Shown: positions 33,662 to 42,992 of the stretch, one piece after another | Layout of the letters: each line of letters starts with the position of its first letter | Numbering within the stretch: the first letter of the stretch is position 1 | Assembly: GCF_003732265.1 (NCBI RefSeq) | Contig: NZ_MOBK01000004.1 | Coordinates: 1 to 64,000, forward strand | Reading direction: 5' to 3' | DNA length: 64,000 nt | Origin: Pseudomonas brassicacearum | GTDB lineage: Bacteria > Pseudomonadota > Gammaproteobacteria > Pseudomonadales > Pseudomonadaceae | Made by a program: the position numbers and the translations under genes | The notes under the pieces: generated by a model | Databases searched by the model: none | What the model was told of the DNA's origin: nothing | The model's input: only the letters and a program-made list of their open reading frames with translations

Positions 33662-34057
33662 ATGTTCAAAGTGACACCCAACCCACCGGACACCGATCCG
33701 GTCTCACCCTACGAAAGCCCCGATTCAAAAAAGCTCAACGACGCCGCCGAGCGCGCCCTCGACCACCATTTCCCACCGACCAAACCGAAACAACCCAAAC
33801 GCAACGGCCAGCTCTTCAACGTTTGCCCCGACATCAACACGGATGCACTACTCGCCAACGCGTCGGAAGACTCTCGGTCCATCAGCGCCATCGCAGCCGA
33901 CCTCGCCGACAATGTGGACGGCCCACAACGCTCCGTAGCCCTGGCGCTCAGCCGCATGGCCGATGGCGTGCATCTGCTGATAGATCGGGCGCTGGATGAC
34001 CTGGACGAGCCGGAAATGGCGGCGATTCTCGCCAGGAAACTCAGCCGGGCCAGCTAA
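33662..34057 (+). CDS. Small DUF6124/DUF3077-like protein, right copy
   Basis: The product is 131 residues. The N-terminal motif (MFKVTPNPPDTDPVSPYES, then KKLNDAAERALDHH) closely matches the protein at 151-534, as do FNVCPDINTDALLANASED and the helical end. It is probably cytoplasmic; no function is known for the family. I start at 33662 to match the paralogue; an ATG at 33647 is possible. It has a long structured leader and ends 14 bases before a strong terminator shared with hupA. Together with the left copy it brackets the T6SS locus in direct orientation. Confidence 0.8.
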   Translation: MFKVTPNPPDTDPVSPYESPDSKKLNDAAERALDHHFPPTKPKQPKRNGQLFNVCPDINTDALLANASEDSRSISAIAADLADNVDGPQRSVALALSRMADGVHLLIDRALDDLDEPEMAAILARKLSRAS

Positions 34058-34065
34058 TCCGCCAG

Positions 34066-34112
34066 CCATAAAAAAATGGGCACCCAACCTCGTTGGCGTG
34101 CCCATTTTTTAT
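34066..34112. terminator. Strong bidirectional terminator between DUF6124-like gene and hupA
   Basis: TGGGCACCCAAC and GTTGGCGTGCCCA form a long near-perfect stem with a 3-4 base loop. It is flanked by A7 on the left and T6 on the right, so it works on both strands. It lies between the convergent stops at 34057 and 34147. Confidence 0.85.
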
Positions 34113-34146
34113 CCCGCTCACCCGCGACGCGGGCAGTCGGTGCGTG

Positions 34147-34422
34147 TTACGGATTAACGCTGTCTTTCAACGATTTGCCTGGCTTGAACGCAACAGTGTT
34201 GCTGGCCTTGATTTTGACGGGCTCACCGGTTTGCGGATTTTTGCCGGTGCGGGCACCGCGGTGGCGTTGCAGGAAGGTACCGAAGCCCACCAGCGTGACG
34301 CTGTCCTTGCGATGCAGAGCGCCGGTGATTTCTTCGAGAACGGCGTTGAGAACGCGGTTGGCCTGCTCTTTGGTGAGGTCTGCTTTTTCAGCAATTGCAG
34401 CGGCGAGTTCTGGTTTACGCAT
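34147..34422 (-). CDS. hupA: DNA-binding protein HU (HupA-type)
   Basis: The product is 91 residues, the usual length. It begins MRKPELAAAIAEKADLTKEQ and has the helical body VLEEITGALHRKDSVTLVGFGTF. The beta-arm motif RHRGARTGKNPQTGE is followed by IKASNTVAFKPGKSLKDSVN. HU bends and compacts DNA as a dimer. The start at 34422 has AGGGG nine bases upstream; the open frame runs further but upstream text is not coding. The neighbouring rubredoxin reductase gene is as in P. aeruginosa, where the gene in this place is called hupA. Confidence 0.95.
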   Translation of the reverse strand: MRKPELAAAIAEKADLTKEQANRVLNAVLEEITGALHRKDSVTLVGFGTFLQRHRGARTGKNPQTGEPVKIKASNTVAFKPGKSLKDSVNP

Positions 34423-34616
34423 ATTAGTGAAGCCCCTTTGACGGTTTTTTGTTGTTATGTCCGTGCTGCTCTCTGTGGAGCAGCGCCCAAAGCGCCGCAG
34501 GTGCTCTACTCTGCGGCAGACGGGAGTGAGGATGGCACGCACGGAAGAGCCGCGCCAGTCTCGGCGCGTGCTTTGTAGGGGCAAAATAGGGGTGATTCCG
34601 ACAGAACGACCGGTAT

Positions 34617-35765
34617 TTACGCCAGCAGTGCCGGAAGCTCTTTGTTGAGGGCCAGTTTTTCCATCACGGCCGTGCCTGTCAGGGCATAACCGAGCAGTTT
34701 CCCGCTGGCATCGCGGCATAACACCTTGATGTCGCCGCCCTGCCCTTCGACCGTCCAGACGCCCTCGCTGCCCCGTGGTGGCGGCGATACCACCAACGGA
34801 CACACCGGGGTTTTCACGGTGATCGGCATCGGGCCGTAGGTCACGGGCGTCGGGTTTCCGGCCAGGGTCTGGGCCAGCGCTCTCGCACAGCTCATCAGGG
34901 GCATGACGTACAGCAAATTCAGCCCATCGACCTCGGCGCAGTCGCCCAGCGCGTAGATGTTGGCATGGGAGGTTTTCAGGTGACGGTCGACCACCACGCC
35001 ACGGTTGACCTGCACACCGGCCGCCGCTGCCAGATCGATACGCGGACGCAGGCCAATCGCCGAAACGACGACGTCGCAAGGAATCACCTGGCCATCGGAC
35101 AGATGCGCTTCCAGGCCATCCGCCACGCGCTGCAAGCGATTGAGCACCGGCCCGAGATGGAATCGCGCGCCGAGGCTTTCCAGCCCGGCCTGAACAGCCG
35201 CCGCCGCAGCCGGGTGCAACAGGGTCGGCATCACCTGTTCGCACGGTGCAACGAGTTGCACCTCGTAGCCGCCCAGGCTCAGGTCATTGGCGAACTCGCA
35301 GCCAATCAGGCCGGCGCCGAGCAACAGCACCCGACGCTTGCCGGCGGCGGCCGCACGAAAGCGCGCGTAATCTTCCAGATCGTTGATCGGGAACACGCAA
35401 TCCGCCGCGTCACCTTCGATCGGCACGCGCACGGTTTCCGCGCCCCAGGCCAGGATCAGATCCCGGTAAATCACCGCTTCTTCACCGATCCACAGCCGTT
35501 TGTGCCCCGGATCGATGCCGCTGATGCGTGTGTGGGTGCGCACTTCGGCTTTCAGCTGTTCGGCCATCGCGCCGGGTTCGGCCATGCTCAGGCCATCGGC
35601 GTCTTTGTTTTTGCCGAAACCGGTGGAGAGCATCGGCTTGGAGTAGGAACGTCCGTCATCGGCAGTAATCAACAGCAACGGGGTTTCGCTGTCGAGTTTG
35701 CGAAACTCCCGGGCCAGGTTATAGCCCGCCAGCCCGGTACCGACGATCACGACAGGTGCGTTCAT
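34617..35765 (-). CDS. Rubredoxin-NAD(+) reductase
   Basis: The product is 382 residues. It has an FAD-binding dinucleotide fold at the start ([20 protein letters not shown]), a second NAD-binding fold ([20 protein letters not shown]) and the FAD-contact motif [11 protein letters not shown] near residue 280. It passes electrons from NADH through FAD to rubredoxin, which serves alkane hydroxylase or oxidative-stress pathways. The rubredoxin gene lies 20 bases upstream on the same strand, so the two form an operon. It is cytoplasmic and of normal length. Confidence 0.92.
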   Translation of the reverse strand: MNAPVVIVGTGLAGYNLAREFRKLDSETPLLLITADDGRSYSKPMLSTGFGKNKDADGLSMAEPGAMAEQLKAEVRTHTRISGIDPGHKRLWIGEEAVIYRDLILAWGAETVRVPIEGDAADCVFPINDLEDYARFRAAAAGKRRVLLLGAGLIGCEFANDLSLGGYEVQLVAPCEQVMPTLLHPAAAAAVQAGLESLGARFHLGPVLNRLQRVADGLEAHLSDGQVIPCDVVVSAIGLRPRIDLAAAAGVQVNRGVVVDRHLKTSHANIYALGDCAEVDGLNLLYVMPLMSCARALAQTLAGNPTPVTYGPMPITVKTPVCPLVVSPPPRGSEGVWTVEGQGGDIKVLCRDASGKLLGYALTGTAVMEKLALNKELPALLA

Positions 35766-35785
35766 TCCTTACTCCTTTTTTTGTC

Positions 35786-35953
35786 TTAGTTGATTTCGAT
35801 CATTTCGAAATCCATCTTGCCCACGCCGCAGTCCGGGCACAGCCAGTCTTCCGGCACGTCTTGCCACAGTGTGCCCGGCGCAATGCCGTCGTCCGGCCAG
35901 CCGTCGGCTTCGTTATAGATCAGGCCGCAGACCACACATTGCCACTTTTTCAT
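35786..35953 (-). CDS. rubA: Rubredoxin
   Basis: The product is 55 residues. It carries two Cys-x2-Cys knuckles, CVVCG (Cys6, Cys9) and CPDCG (Cys39, Cys42), that bind one iron, with the family text [19 protein letters not shown] between them. It is a small cytoplasmic electron carrier. It is directly upstream of its reductase. Relatives such as P. aeruginosa have two tandem rubredoxin genes at this place; only one is present here. Confidence 0.95.
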   Translation of the reverse strand: MKKWQCVVCGLIYNEADGWPDDGIAPGTLWQDVPEDWLCPDCGVGKMDFEMIEIN

Positions 35954-36155
35954 TCAGTTGTTTCCTCAGGATTCAGGCGTATTGCCGGCACGAACGGTCA
36001 ATGGTTGCAGCGTTGCCGTCCGGCTCAGGGGCGTTTTGTACTGATCGGGCCCGACAGATGCAAGCGTGTTCGGCGCAACGGCGGCCCGGATCAATCAAAA
36101 TCGCCGGCTGACATGGTAAGCTCGCCGCCTCATTTGCTGCCAATAATGACTCACT

Positions 36156-36707
36156 GTGCCGCACTCAAACGCCCCGCTGTGGCTCCCCCAAAGCCAACTC
36201 ACGCCCCTCCCCGACGCGTCTACCCTCGACTGGCTGTTCGACGAAGGCTCCCTGACCCGACGGTTGATCCGTTTGTCGAATGACCGCTTCAGCGTCACGC
36301 CGCTGTTCGAAGGCTGGCAACCGCTGCGCGCCGACGAGTGTGCTGCACTGGACCTGGCCGAAGGCAGCGAGGGCTGGGTGCGCGAGGTGTATTTGCGCGG
36401 TCATGGCGAGGCGTGGGTGTTTGCCCGCAGCGTTGCAGCTCGCAGCGCGTTGCAGGGTGATGGTTTGCACATGGATGAACTGGGCAGCCGTTCCCTTGGG
36501 GAATTGCTGTTTTGCGATCAGGCGTTCCAGCGTCGGGCGATTGAGGTTTGTCACTACCCTCAAGCGTGGTTGCCGATGGAGTGCCGGACACCGGAGCTGT
36601 GGGGCCGGCGCTCGCGTTTCGACCGTGGTGCCCTGAGCGTACTGGTGGCCGAGATATTCCTGCCGACCTTGTGGAACGCCACCCGCGCCCATCCGGAGAA
36701 CTGCTGA
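36156..36707 (+). CDS. ubiC: Chorismate lyase (UbiC)
   Basis: The product is 183 residues starting at a GTG. It matches chorismate--pyruvate lyase: [44 protein letters not shown] with the active-site arginine and glutamate region, and [22 protein letters not shown] near the end. The enzyme makes 4-hydroxybenzoate, the first step of ubiquinone synthesis. Its stop overlaps the ubiA start by one base (TGATG), so both are co-translated. A TAAGCT-like -10 lies near 36116. Confidence 0.94.
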   Translation: MPHSNAPLWLPQSQLTPLPDASTLDWLFDEGSLTRRLIRLSNDRFSVTPLFEGWQPLRADECAALDLAEGSEGWVREVYLRGHGEAWVFARSVAARSALQGDGLHMDELGSRSLGELLFCDQAFQRRAIEVCHYPQAWLPMECRTPELWGRRSRFDRGALSVLVAEIFLPTLWNATRAHPENC

Positions 36708-37597
36708 TGTACCAGAGCCTGCTCAAGTCCTTGAACCGCTTGAACCCTCGGGCCTGGGATTTCATTCAACTGACGCGCATGGACAAGCCGATCGGCATCT
36801 ATCTGCTGCTGTGGCCGACGCTGTGGGCGCTGTGGATTGCCGGGAAAGGCTCGCCGTCGCTGGCTAACGTGGTGATTTTTGTCCTGGGCGTGATCCTGAC
36901 CCGAGCCGGTGGCTGCGTGATCAATGACTGGGCGGATCGCAAGGTTGACGGCCATGTGAAACGCACCGAACAGCGGCCCTTGGTCAGCGGCAAGATCAGT
37001 TCCAAAGAAGCCCTGGTGTTCTTCGCGCTGTTGATGGGCGTGAGTTTTCTGCTGGTGTTGTGCACGAATGCGGCGACGGTCTGGCTGTCGTTCGGCGGTT
37101 TGGCGTTGGCGTTCAGTTACCCGTTCATGAAGCGCTACACCTATTACCCGCAAGTGGTGCTGGGCGCGGCATTTTCCTGGGGGATGCCGATGGCGTTCAC
37201 CGCCCAAACCGGTGAATTGCCGGCGGCGGCGTGGTTGCTGTGGATCGCCAACCTGCTGTGGACTGTGGGTTATGACACGTATTACGCGATGACTGACCGT
37301 GACGATGACCTCAAGATCGGGGTGAAATCCACGGCGATTCTGTTTGGCGATGCGGATCGAGTGATCATCCTGACGTTGCAGGGGCTGGCGCTGGGCTGCC
37401 TGTTGCTGGCCGGGTCGAAATTCGAGCTCGGTGGCTGGTTCCACCTCGGTTTGCTGGCGGCGGCGGGCTGTTTTGCGTGGGAATTCTGGTACACCCGTGG
37501 CAAGGACCGGATGCGTTGCTTCAAGGCGTTTTTGCACAACCACTGGGCCGGGTTGGCGATTTTTGTCGGGATCGTGCTGGATTACGCACTGCGCTGA
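36707..37597 (+). CDS. ubiA: 4-hydroxybenzoate octaprenyltransferase (UbiA)
   Basis: The product is 296 residues. The start at 36707 follows directly from the ubiC stop (TGATG); a longer open frame upstream runs through ubiC and is not used. It has about eight to nine membrane segments and the two aspartate-rich motifs NDWADRKVD and DRDDDLKIG that bind magnesium and the prenyl diphosphate. It attaches the polyprenyl tail to 4-hydroxybenzoate in the inner membrane. Length and motifs are typical. Confidence 0.96.
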   Translation: MYQSLLKSLNRLNPRAWDFIQLTRMDKPIGIYLLLWPTLWALWIAGKGSPSLANVVIFVLGVILTRAGGCVINDWADRKVDGHVKRTEQRPLVSGKISSKEALVFFALLMGVSFLLVLCTNAATVWLSFGGLALAFSYPFMKRYTYYPQVVLGAAFSWGMPMAFTAQTGELPAAAWLLWIANLLWTVGYDTYYAMTDRDDDLKIGVKSTAILFGDADRVIILTLQGLALGCLLLAGSKFELGGWFHLGLLAAAGCFAWEFWYTRGKDRMRCFKAFLHNHWAGLAIFVGIVLDYALR

Positions 37598-37608
37598 CAG
37601 ACACGCTT

Positions 37609-37647
37609 TATGTAGCAGCTGCCGAGGGCTTCGTCAGCTGCTACAGG
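37609..37647. repeat. Hairpin repeat between convergent ubiA and secreted-repeat gene
   Basis: TGTAGCAGCTG (37611-37621) is the reverse complement of CAGCTGCTACA (37635-37645), around a short inner stem. It is a REP-like element of a different sequence class from the other repeats in the window and may also act as a transcription end for both genes. Confidence 0.6.
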
Positions 37648-37661
37648 CTCAAGCGAATCGC

Positions 37662-38045
37662 TTACATATGCTCGCGAACGACGTGCCAGACGTCTTTCAT
37701 CTTGTCGCCCGTCATATCGCCGGGAGCCTTGTCCTTCATGAAGTAATACAGCGGCTTGCCGCCGTAGGCCCACTGCATCGTGCCATCGTCACGCTTGATA
37801 ATGGTCCATTTCCCTTCAGCCTTGTCGCCTGCTTTTGCCTCCAGCGGCGGCCAGTTTTTGGCACACTCACCAGTGCACACCGACTTGCCGCCCGTGTCCT
37901 TGTCGAAGGTGTACAGGGTCATGCCTTTATGGTCGACCATCATGTCGCCCTTCATCATCGCCGGCTCAGCCGCGAAGGCCATGGCCGGCAAGGAAAACGC
38001 AGCCGCCAGCAGCAGGGCTTTAAAGGAATGCGAGATTTGCTTCAT
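37662..38045 (-). CDS. Secreted-repeat (COG4315) periplasmic protein
   Basis: The product is 127 residues. A signal peptide (FKALLLAAAFSLPAMAFA) is followed by two copies of the 'secreted repeat' unit of unknown function (PF03640): MVDHKGMTLYTFDKDTGGKSVCTGECAKNWPPL and WAYGGKPLYYFMKDK.PGD. Members are periplasmic or lipid-anchored; this one has no lipobox. The paired cysteines in CTGEC are conserved. AAGGAAGG precedes the ATG. It is divergent from phoB and shares its 150-base promoter region. Role unknown. Confidence 0.88.
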   Translation of the reverse strand: MKQISHSFKALLLAAAFSLPAMAFAAEPAMMKGDMMVDHKGMTLYTFDKDTGGKSVCTGECAKNWPPLEAKAGDKAEGKWTIIKRDDGTMQWAYGGKPLYYFMKDKAPGDMTGDKMKDVWHVVREHM

Positions 38046-38126
38046 GGAAACCTTCCTTTTGTGGTTGTCAGGATTCGGACTTAGAGCTTAGTTCAGGATC
38101 ATGACAATCGCCGGGCAGCTAAAATA

Positions 38127-38144
38127 CTGTCACACGACTGCAAT
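38127..38144 (+). promoter_or_regulatory. Probable Pho box upstream of phoB
   Basis: CTGTCAC-ACGA-CTGCAAT follows the PhoB site pattern of two 7-mers (consensus CTGTCAT) spaced by four bases. It lies 54 bases before the phoB ATG and implies autoregulation. The second half is a weak match, so confidence is moderate. Confidence 0.55.
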
Positions 38145-38197
38145 AATTCCGTTATCTAATGCGGCGCAAGACAGTTAAATGACAAGAGGATTAAGGC

Positions 38198-38887
38198 ATG
38201 GTTGGCAGGAGCATTCTGATCGTCGACGACGAAGCGCCCATTCGCGAAATGATCGCCGTTGCGTTGGAAATGGCCGGCTATGACTGCCTGGAGGCCGAGA
38301 ACTCGCAGCAGGCCCATGCCATCATCGTCGACCGCAAGCCGGACCTGATCCTGCTCGACTGGATGCTGCCCGGCACCTCCGGTATCGAGTTGGCCCGCCG
38401 TCTCAAGCGCGATGAGTTGACCGGGGACATCCCGATCATCATGCTCACCGCCAAGGGCGAAGAGGACAACAAGATCCAGGGCCTGGAAGTCGGCGCCGAC
38501 GACTACATCACCAAACCGTTTTCCCCGCGTGAACTGGTTGCCCGCCTCAAAGCCGTGCTGCGCCGTGCCGGCCCAACCGATGGCGAGGCGCCGATTGAAG
38601 TCGGCGGCCTGCTGCTGGACCCGATCAGCCACCGCGTGACCATCGACGGCAAACCCGCCGAAATGGGCCCGACCGAGTACCGCCTGCTGCAATTTTTCAT
38701 GACCCACCAGGAACGCGCCTACACCCGTGGCCAGTTGCTGGATCAGGTCTGGGGCGGCAATGTGTACGTCGAGGAGCGCACCGTCGACGTGCATATCCGT
38801 CGTCTGCGCAAGGCCCTCGGCGATGCCTACGAAAATCTGGTACAAACCGTGCGTGGCACGGGTTACCGCTTTTCCACCAAAGCCTGA
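38198..38887 (+). CDS. phoB: Phosphate response regulator PhoB
   Basis: The product is 229 residues. A receiver domain has the acidic pocket D10/D11 and phospho-acceptor D54 ([10 protein letters not shown]), with the conserved lysine in [11 protein letters not shown]. An OmpR-type winged helix follows ([14 protein letters not shown]...[33 protein letters not shown]). PhoB binds Pho boxes and activates phosphate-starvation genes, including pstS here. AGAGGA and AAGG precede the ATG. phoR follows after 45 bases. Confidence 0.97.
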   Translation: MVGRSILIVDDEAPIREMIAVALEMAGYDCLEAENSQQAHAIIVDRKPDLILLDWMLPGTSGIELARRLKRDELTGDIPIIMLTAKGEEDNKIQGLEVGADDYITKPFSPRELVARLKAVLRRAGPTDGEAPIEVGGLLLDPISHRVTIDGKPAEMGPTEYRLLQFFMTHQERAYTRGQLLDQVWGGNVYVEERTVDVHIRRLRKALGDAYENLVQTVRGTGYRFSTKA

Positions 38888-38932
38888 CCCTGCCCTTACC
38901 CGCCCGACAAGCTGACAAGGACGCACGTTTCC

Positions 38933-40255
38933 GTGAACCAAAACTGGCATGGCACCCTGATTCGCCACATGCTGTTACTGGTCACCGGTTGCCTGGTGAT
39001 CGGCCTGATTACCGGCTACTACGGCTGGAGCCTCGCCGCGGGGCTGGGCCTTTACCTGGCCTGGACCCTCAAGCAACTGCTGCGTTTGCACGAATGGCTG
39101 CGCCTGCACTCAGCCGATGAAGCCCCACCCGATGGCTATGGCCTGTGGGGCGAGGTGTTCGACAGCATCTATCATCTGCAACGCCGCGACCAACGGGTAC
39201 GAGGGCGTCTGCAAGCGGTGATCGACCGGATCCAGGAATCCACCGCCGCACTGAAAGACGCAGTGGTCATGCTCGACAGCGACGGCAACCTGGAATGGTG
39301 GAACCTTGCCGCCGAAACCCTGCTCGGCCTCAAGACCCCGCAAGACAGCGGTCAGCCGGTGACCAACCTGGTGCGCCACCCGCGCTTCAAGGAATATTTC
39401 GAGCAGGACAGTTACGCCGAACCGCTGGAAATCCCCTCGCCGACCAATGATCGCGTGCGCATTCAGCTGTACATCACCCGCTACGGCAACAACGAACACT
39501 TGATGTTGGTGCGCGACGTCACGCGCATTCATCAGCTGGAACAGATGCGCAAAGACTTCATCGCCAACGTCTCCCATGAGCTGCGCACGCCGCTGACGGT
39601 GATCTGCGGTTATCTGGAAACCCTGCTCGACAACGTCGAAGAAGTGAACCCGCGCTGGACCCGTGCCTTGCAGCAGATGCAGCAACAGGGTGGGCGCATG
39701 CAGACGTTGCTCAATGACTTGCTGTTGCTGGCCAAGCTGGAAGCCACCGATTACCCGTCGGACAACCAGCCAGTGGTGATTGACGCCTTGTTGCAGTCGA
39801 TCAAGAGCGACGCCCAGCAACTGTCCGGGCAGAAAAACCAGCGCATCACCCTCGAAGCCGATCCGACGATCATGCTCAAGGGCAGCGAAGCGGAATTGCG
39901 CAGTGCGTTTTCCAACCTGGTGTTCAACGCGGTGAAATACACCCCGGCCGAAGGCAACATCCGCATTCGCTGGTGGGCCGATGAGCAAGGCGCGCACCTG
40001 AGCGTGCAGGATTCCGGGATCGGCATCGACAGCAAACACCTGCCGCGCCTGACCGAACGCTTCTACCGCGTCGACTCCAGCCGCAATTCCAACACCGGCG
40101 GCACCGGCCTGGGGCTGGCCATCGTCAAACACGTGTTGCTGCGCCACCGCGCGCGGATGGAAATCAGCAGCGTGCCGGGCCACGGCAGCACCTTCACCTG
40201 CCACTTTGCCCCGGCTCAGGTGGCAAAATTGCAAGTCCTCAGGACTGCTGACTGA
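38933..40255 (+). CDS. phoR: Phosphate sensor histidine kinase PhoR
   Basis: The product is 440 residues with a GTG start. Two N-terminal membrane segments (about 11-29 and 32-48) are followed by a PAS domain (about 95-200). The dimerisation box has His215 in SHELRTPLTV, and an ATPase domain has N box VFNAVKYTPAEG, DSGIGI and GTGLGLAIVKH. There is no large periplasmic sensor; in this family the signal comes through the Pst transporter and PhoU, encoded at 44060-51028. AAGGA lies 13 bases before the GTG. Confidence 0.96.
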   Translation: MNQNWHGTLIRHMLLLVTGCLVIGLITGYYGWSLAAGLGLYLAWTLKQLLRLHEWLRLHSADEAPPDGYGLWGEVFDSIYHLQRRDQRVRGRLQAVIDRIQESTAALKDAVVMLDSDGNLEWWNLAAETLLGLKTPQDSGQPVTNLVRHPRFKEYFEQDSYAEPLEIPSPTNDRVRIQLYITRYGNNEHLMLVRDVTRIHQLEQMRKDFIANVSHELRTPLTVICGYLETLLDNVEEVNPRWTRALQQMQQQGGRMQTLLNDLLLLAKLEATDYPSDNQPVVIDALLQSIKSDAQQLSGQKNQRITLEADPTIMLKGSEAELRSAFSNLVFNAVKYTPAEGNIRIRWWADEQGAHLSVQDSGIGIDSKHLPRLTERFYRVDSSRNSNTGGTGLGLAIVKHVLLRHRARMEISSVPGHGSTFTCHFAPAQVAKLQVLRTAD

Positions 40256-40379
40256 TACCGGCCAGCACGCGCCACTAGGCAATCACCGAGTCAGCCGCTA
40301 CATTGGCTGACTTGTGCCTGCCCTTCAGGCACCGCATTACTCCCCTTTTTCGAATATACGGAACCCGCAAAACTCCATC

Positions 40380-41720
40380 ATGGACCCTTCCCCTGGCTTG
40401 ACCCTCGCAACAATATTTGCCGACTTCGGCATGATTCTCTTTGCTCTGATCCTGGTTTTGCTCAACGGATTTTTCGTTGCGGCGGAATTTGCCATGGTCA
40501 AACTGCGCTCGACCCGAGTCGAGGCCATCGCTGATAAAAACGGCTGGCGCGGGCATATCCTGCGCACGGTTCACAGTCAGCTCGATGCGTACCTCTCGGC
40601 GTGCCAGTTGGGTATCACCCTCGCCTCCCTGGGCCTTGGCTGGGTCGGTGAACCGGCGTTCGCGCACATCCTCGAGCCGATGCTTGAAGCGGTCGGCGTG
40701 CAGTCGGCCGAAGTGATCAAAGGCGTATCGTTCTTCGCCGCGTTCTTCGTCATTTCGTACCTGCACATCGTGGTCGGCGAGCTGGCCCCGAAATCCTGGG
40801 CGATCCGCAAACCGGAACTGCTGTCGCTGTGGACCGCCGTGCCGCTTTACCTGTTCTACTGGGCCATGTACCCGGCGATCTACCTGCTGAACGCCAGCGC
40901 CAACACCATCCTGCGGATTGCTGGCCAGGGTGAACCCGGCCCGCATCACGAGCACCATTACAGCCGTGAAGAACTGAAACTGATCCTGCACTCCAGCCGT
41001 GGCCAGGACCCTAGCGACCAAGGCATGCGCGTATTGGCTTCGGCCGTTGAAATGGGCGAGCTGGAAGTGGTCGACTGGGCCAACTCCCGGGAAGACCTGG
41101 TGACGCTGGAGTTCAATGCGCCGCTCAAGGAAATCCTGGCGATGTTCCGTCGCCACAAGTTCAGCCGTTACCCGGTGTACGACAGCGACCGTCAGGAGTT
41201 CGTCGGCCTGCTGCACATCAAGGACTTGCTGCTGGAACTCGCGGCGCTGGATCACATCCCCGAGTCGTTCAACCTGGCTGAGCTGACCCGTCCGCTGGAA
41301 CGCGTTTCGCGACACCTGCCGCTGTCGCAGCTGCTGGAACAGTTCCGCAAGGGCGGCTCGCACTTCGCCGTGGTGGAAGAAGCCGATGGCAACATCATTG
41401 GCTACCTGACCATGGAAGACGTGCTTGAAGTGCTGGTTGGCGACATTCAGGACGAACACCGCAAGGCTGAGCGCGGGATCCTCGCGTACCAGCCGGGCAA
41501 GCTGCTGGTACGCGGTGATACGCCGCTGTTCAAGGTCGAACGCCTGTTGGGCATCGATCTGGATCACGTCGAAGCCGAAACCCTCGCCGGGCTGGTCTAC
41601 GAAAGCCTGAAGCGGGTGCCGGAAGAGGAAGAGGTGCTGGAAGTCGAAGGTTTGCGGATCATCATCAAGAAGATGAAAGGGCCGAAGATCATTCTGGCCA
41701 AGGTGTTGATGCTGGATTGA
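40380..41720 (+). CDS. CBS/CorC-domain membrane protein (hemolysin-C/UPF0053 family)
   Basis: The product is 446 residues from the ATG at 40380. A DUF21 membrane domain with about four segments (ILFALILVLLNGFFVAAEFAMVKLR at the start) precedes a pair of CBS domains (about 215-340, FSRYPVYDSDRQEFVGLLHIKDLL and FAVVEEADGNIIGYLTMEDVLEVLVGDI). A CorC/HlyC transporter-associated domain ends the protein. Family members are linked to magnesium or cobalt efflux; the 'hemolysin' name is historical. A longer frame to 40314 lacks support. It keeps the place next to phoR seen in P. aeruginosa. Confidence 0.9.
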   Translation: MDPSPGLTLATIFADFGMILFALILVLLNGFFVAAEFAMVKLRSTRVEAIADKNGWRGHILRTVHSQLDAYLSACQLGITLASLGLGWVGEPAFAHILEPMLEAVGVQSAEVIKGVSFFAAFFVISYLHIVVGELAPKSWAIRKPELLSLWTAVPLYLFYWAMYPAIYLLNASANTILRIAGQGEPGPHHEHHYSREELKLILHSSRGQDPSDQGMRVLASAVEMGELEVVDWANSREDLVTLEFNAPLKEILAMFRRHKFSRYPVYDSDRQEFVGLLHIKDLLLELAALDHIPESFNLAELTRPLERVSRHLPLSQLLEQFRKGGSHFAVVEEADGNIIGYLTMEDVLEVLVGDIQDEHRKAERGILAYQPGKLLVRGDTPLFKVERLLGIDLDHVEAETLAGLVYESLKRVPEEEEVLEVEGLRIIIKKMKGPKIILAKVLMLD

Positions 41721-41741
41721 TCAAAGGCTGAGGACTTCTTT

Positions 41742-41870
41742 GTGGTGAGGGGGCTTGCCCCCGTTGGGTCGCGAAGCGGCCCCAAATTCTGCCACCCCGC
41801 TCACCCAGCGCACCGCATTCACTGGTTTACGACTGCTGCGCAGCCGAACGGGGGCAAGCCCCCTCGCCAC
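41742..41870. repeat. Inverted repeat (REP-like doublet) between CBS protein and M23 peptidase genes
   Basis: GTGGTGAGGGGGCTTGCCCC...(41742-41765) and its near-perfect complement (41847-41870, 23 of 24 bases) enclose a second small hairpin GGTCGC/GCGGCC. The genes on both sides converge here, so it may also end transcription. Confidence 0.75.
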
Positions 41871-41888
41871 AATTCATGTGTATCAGCT

Positions 41889-42785
41889 TCACTGCTTGCC
41901 CAACACAAAGTTGGGCAACACCCCCATCGATTGTTTGAACTGGTACGGAATCGACACCAGCCCCAGCCCCGTATTGCGCTGCACCACAAAATGCAGATGC
42001 GGCCCGGTGCTGTTGCCGGTGTTACCCGACAGCGCCAGTGCACTGCCCACCGACACCCGCTGCCCCTCGCGAACACAAACCGAACCTTGCTTGAGGTGCA
42101 GGTACACGCCCATGGTCCCGTCATCGTGCAGCACCCGCACGAAATTGCCCGACGGATTGGTGCCCCGCCCCGTTTGCCCGCTCTCGGTTTTCACCACCAC
42201 CCCGCCACGCGCAGCGATGATCGGCGTGCCTTCAGGCATGGCAATGTCTATGGCGTAGCGACTCTTCGGCCCGAAGTGGCTGTAGGCGCCTTCGGCACCC
42301 TGGCTCACACGATACGGACCGCCTCGCCAGGGGAACGGGTATCGATAGGCCATGGCGGACCCTGAGGGGTTGCCCAAGGCGTATTTGAACTTCGGGGTGT
42401 ACACGAGCGGCTTTCCGGCCTGAGTCGCGGTGAGCACCGCTACACGGACGCTGCTGCGCGCCGGCACTACCTTGCGGAGCGGTTTGCCCGGCGCGCCGCT
42501 GACGTTTTTCAACCCGGCGAAACTCAAGCCGATCTCTACCGGCGCGTACAGGTTATTGCGCACGTACACGCTGTGCTCGCCGCCCTTCTTCAGAAAAACC
42601 AGGTACACCTGACGCTCCAGGTGCTCATCCATGCGATCTCGAAAAACGAACACCTCTGAGCCTTTGGTGGGGCGGTCACTGTAGGAGACCACGCCATTGG
42701 CGTCGGTGGACTTGTAGACCGTCACGGCCATCGCCGAAGTGGCGGCCATGAACAGACCACAGAAAAACAGCAGGCGCGCGAGCAT
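41889..42785 (-). CDS. M23-family peptidoglycan endopeptidase, secreted
   Basis: The product is 298 residues. A signal peptide (LLFFCGLFMAATSAMA) precedes a DUF4124-like stretch (VYKSTDANGVVSYSDRP) and a beta-rich middle. A C-terminal LytM/M23 domain has the zinc ligands in SHFGPKSRYAID (His, Asp) and GPHLHFVVQ (His). It should cut peptide cross-links in the periplasm, or bind peptidoglycan. The metal ligands appear complete. It is encoded opposite its left neighbour and 103 bases or more from any operon partner. In P. aeruginosa a similar gene stands in this place. Confidence 0.88.
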   Translation of the reverse strand: MLARLLFFCGLFMAATSAMAVTVYKSTDANGVVSYSDRPTKGSEVFVFRDRMDEHLERQVYLVFLKKGGEHSVYVRNNLYAPVEIGLSFAGLKNVSGAPGKPLRKVVPARSSVRVAVLTATQAGKPLVYTPKFKYALGNPSGSAMAYRYPFPWRGGPYRVSQGAEGAYSHFGPKSRYAIDIAMPEGTPIIAARGGVVVKTESGQTGRGTNPSGNFVRVLHDDGTMGVYLHLKQGSVCVREGQRVSVGSALALSGNTGNSTGPHLHFVVQRNTGLGLVSIPYQFKQSMGVLPNFVLGKQ

Positions 42786-42905
42786 GGGCAGGATTCTGTC
42801 GATTAAGGCCTTGAGGTGAGCCTAGCAGCTGCAATGGACCCAAGGAGTCGGCAGATGTTTCAAAAGGGGCGGTTCAGCGGATGTGTGGTGTTTCTGAGGG
42901 CCCCA

Positions 42906-42968
42906 TCGCGAGCAAGCTCGCTCCCACATTGGAATGCATCTCAAATGTGGGAGCGAGCCTGCTCGCGA
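42906..42968. repeat. REP doublet (REPIN)
   Basis: TCGCGAGCAAGCTCGCTCCC (from 42906) and its complement GGGAGCGAGCCTGCTCGCGA (to 42968) face each other across 13 bases. It lies 25 bases after the response regulator stop. Confidence 0.8.
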
Positions 42969-42992
42969 AGACTGGCTTTCGGGCGACGAAGA

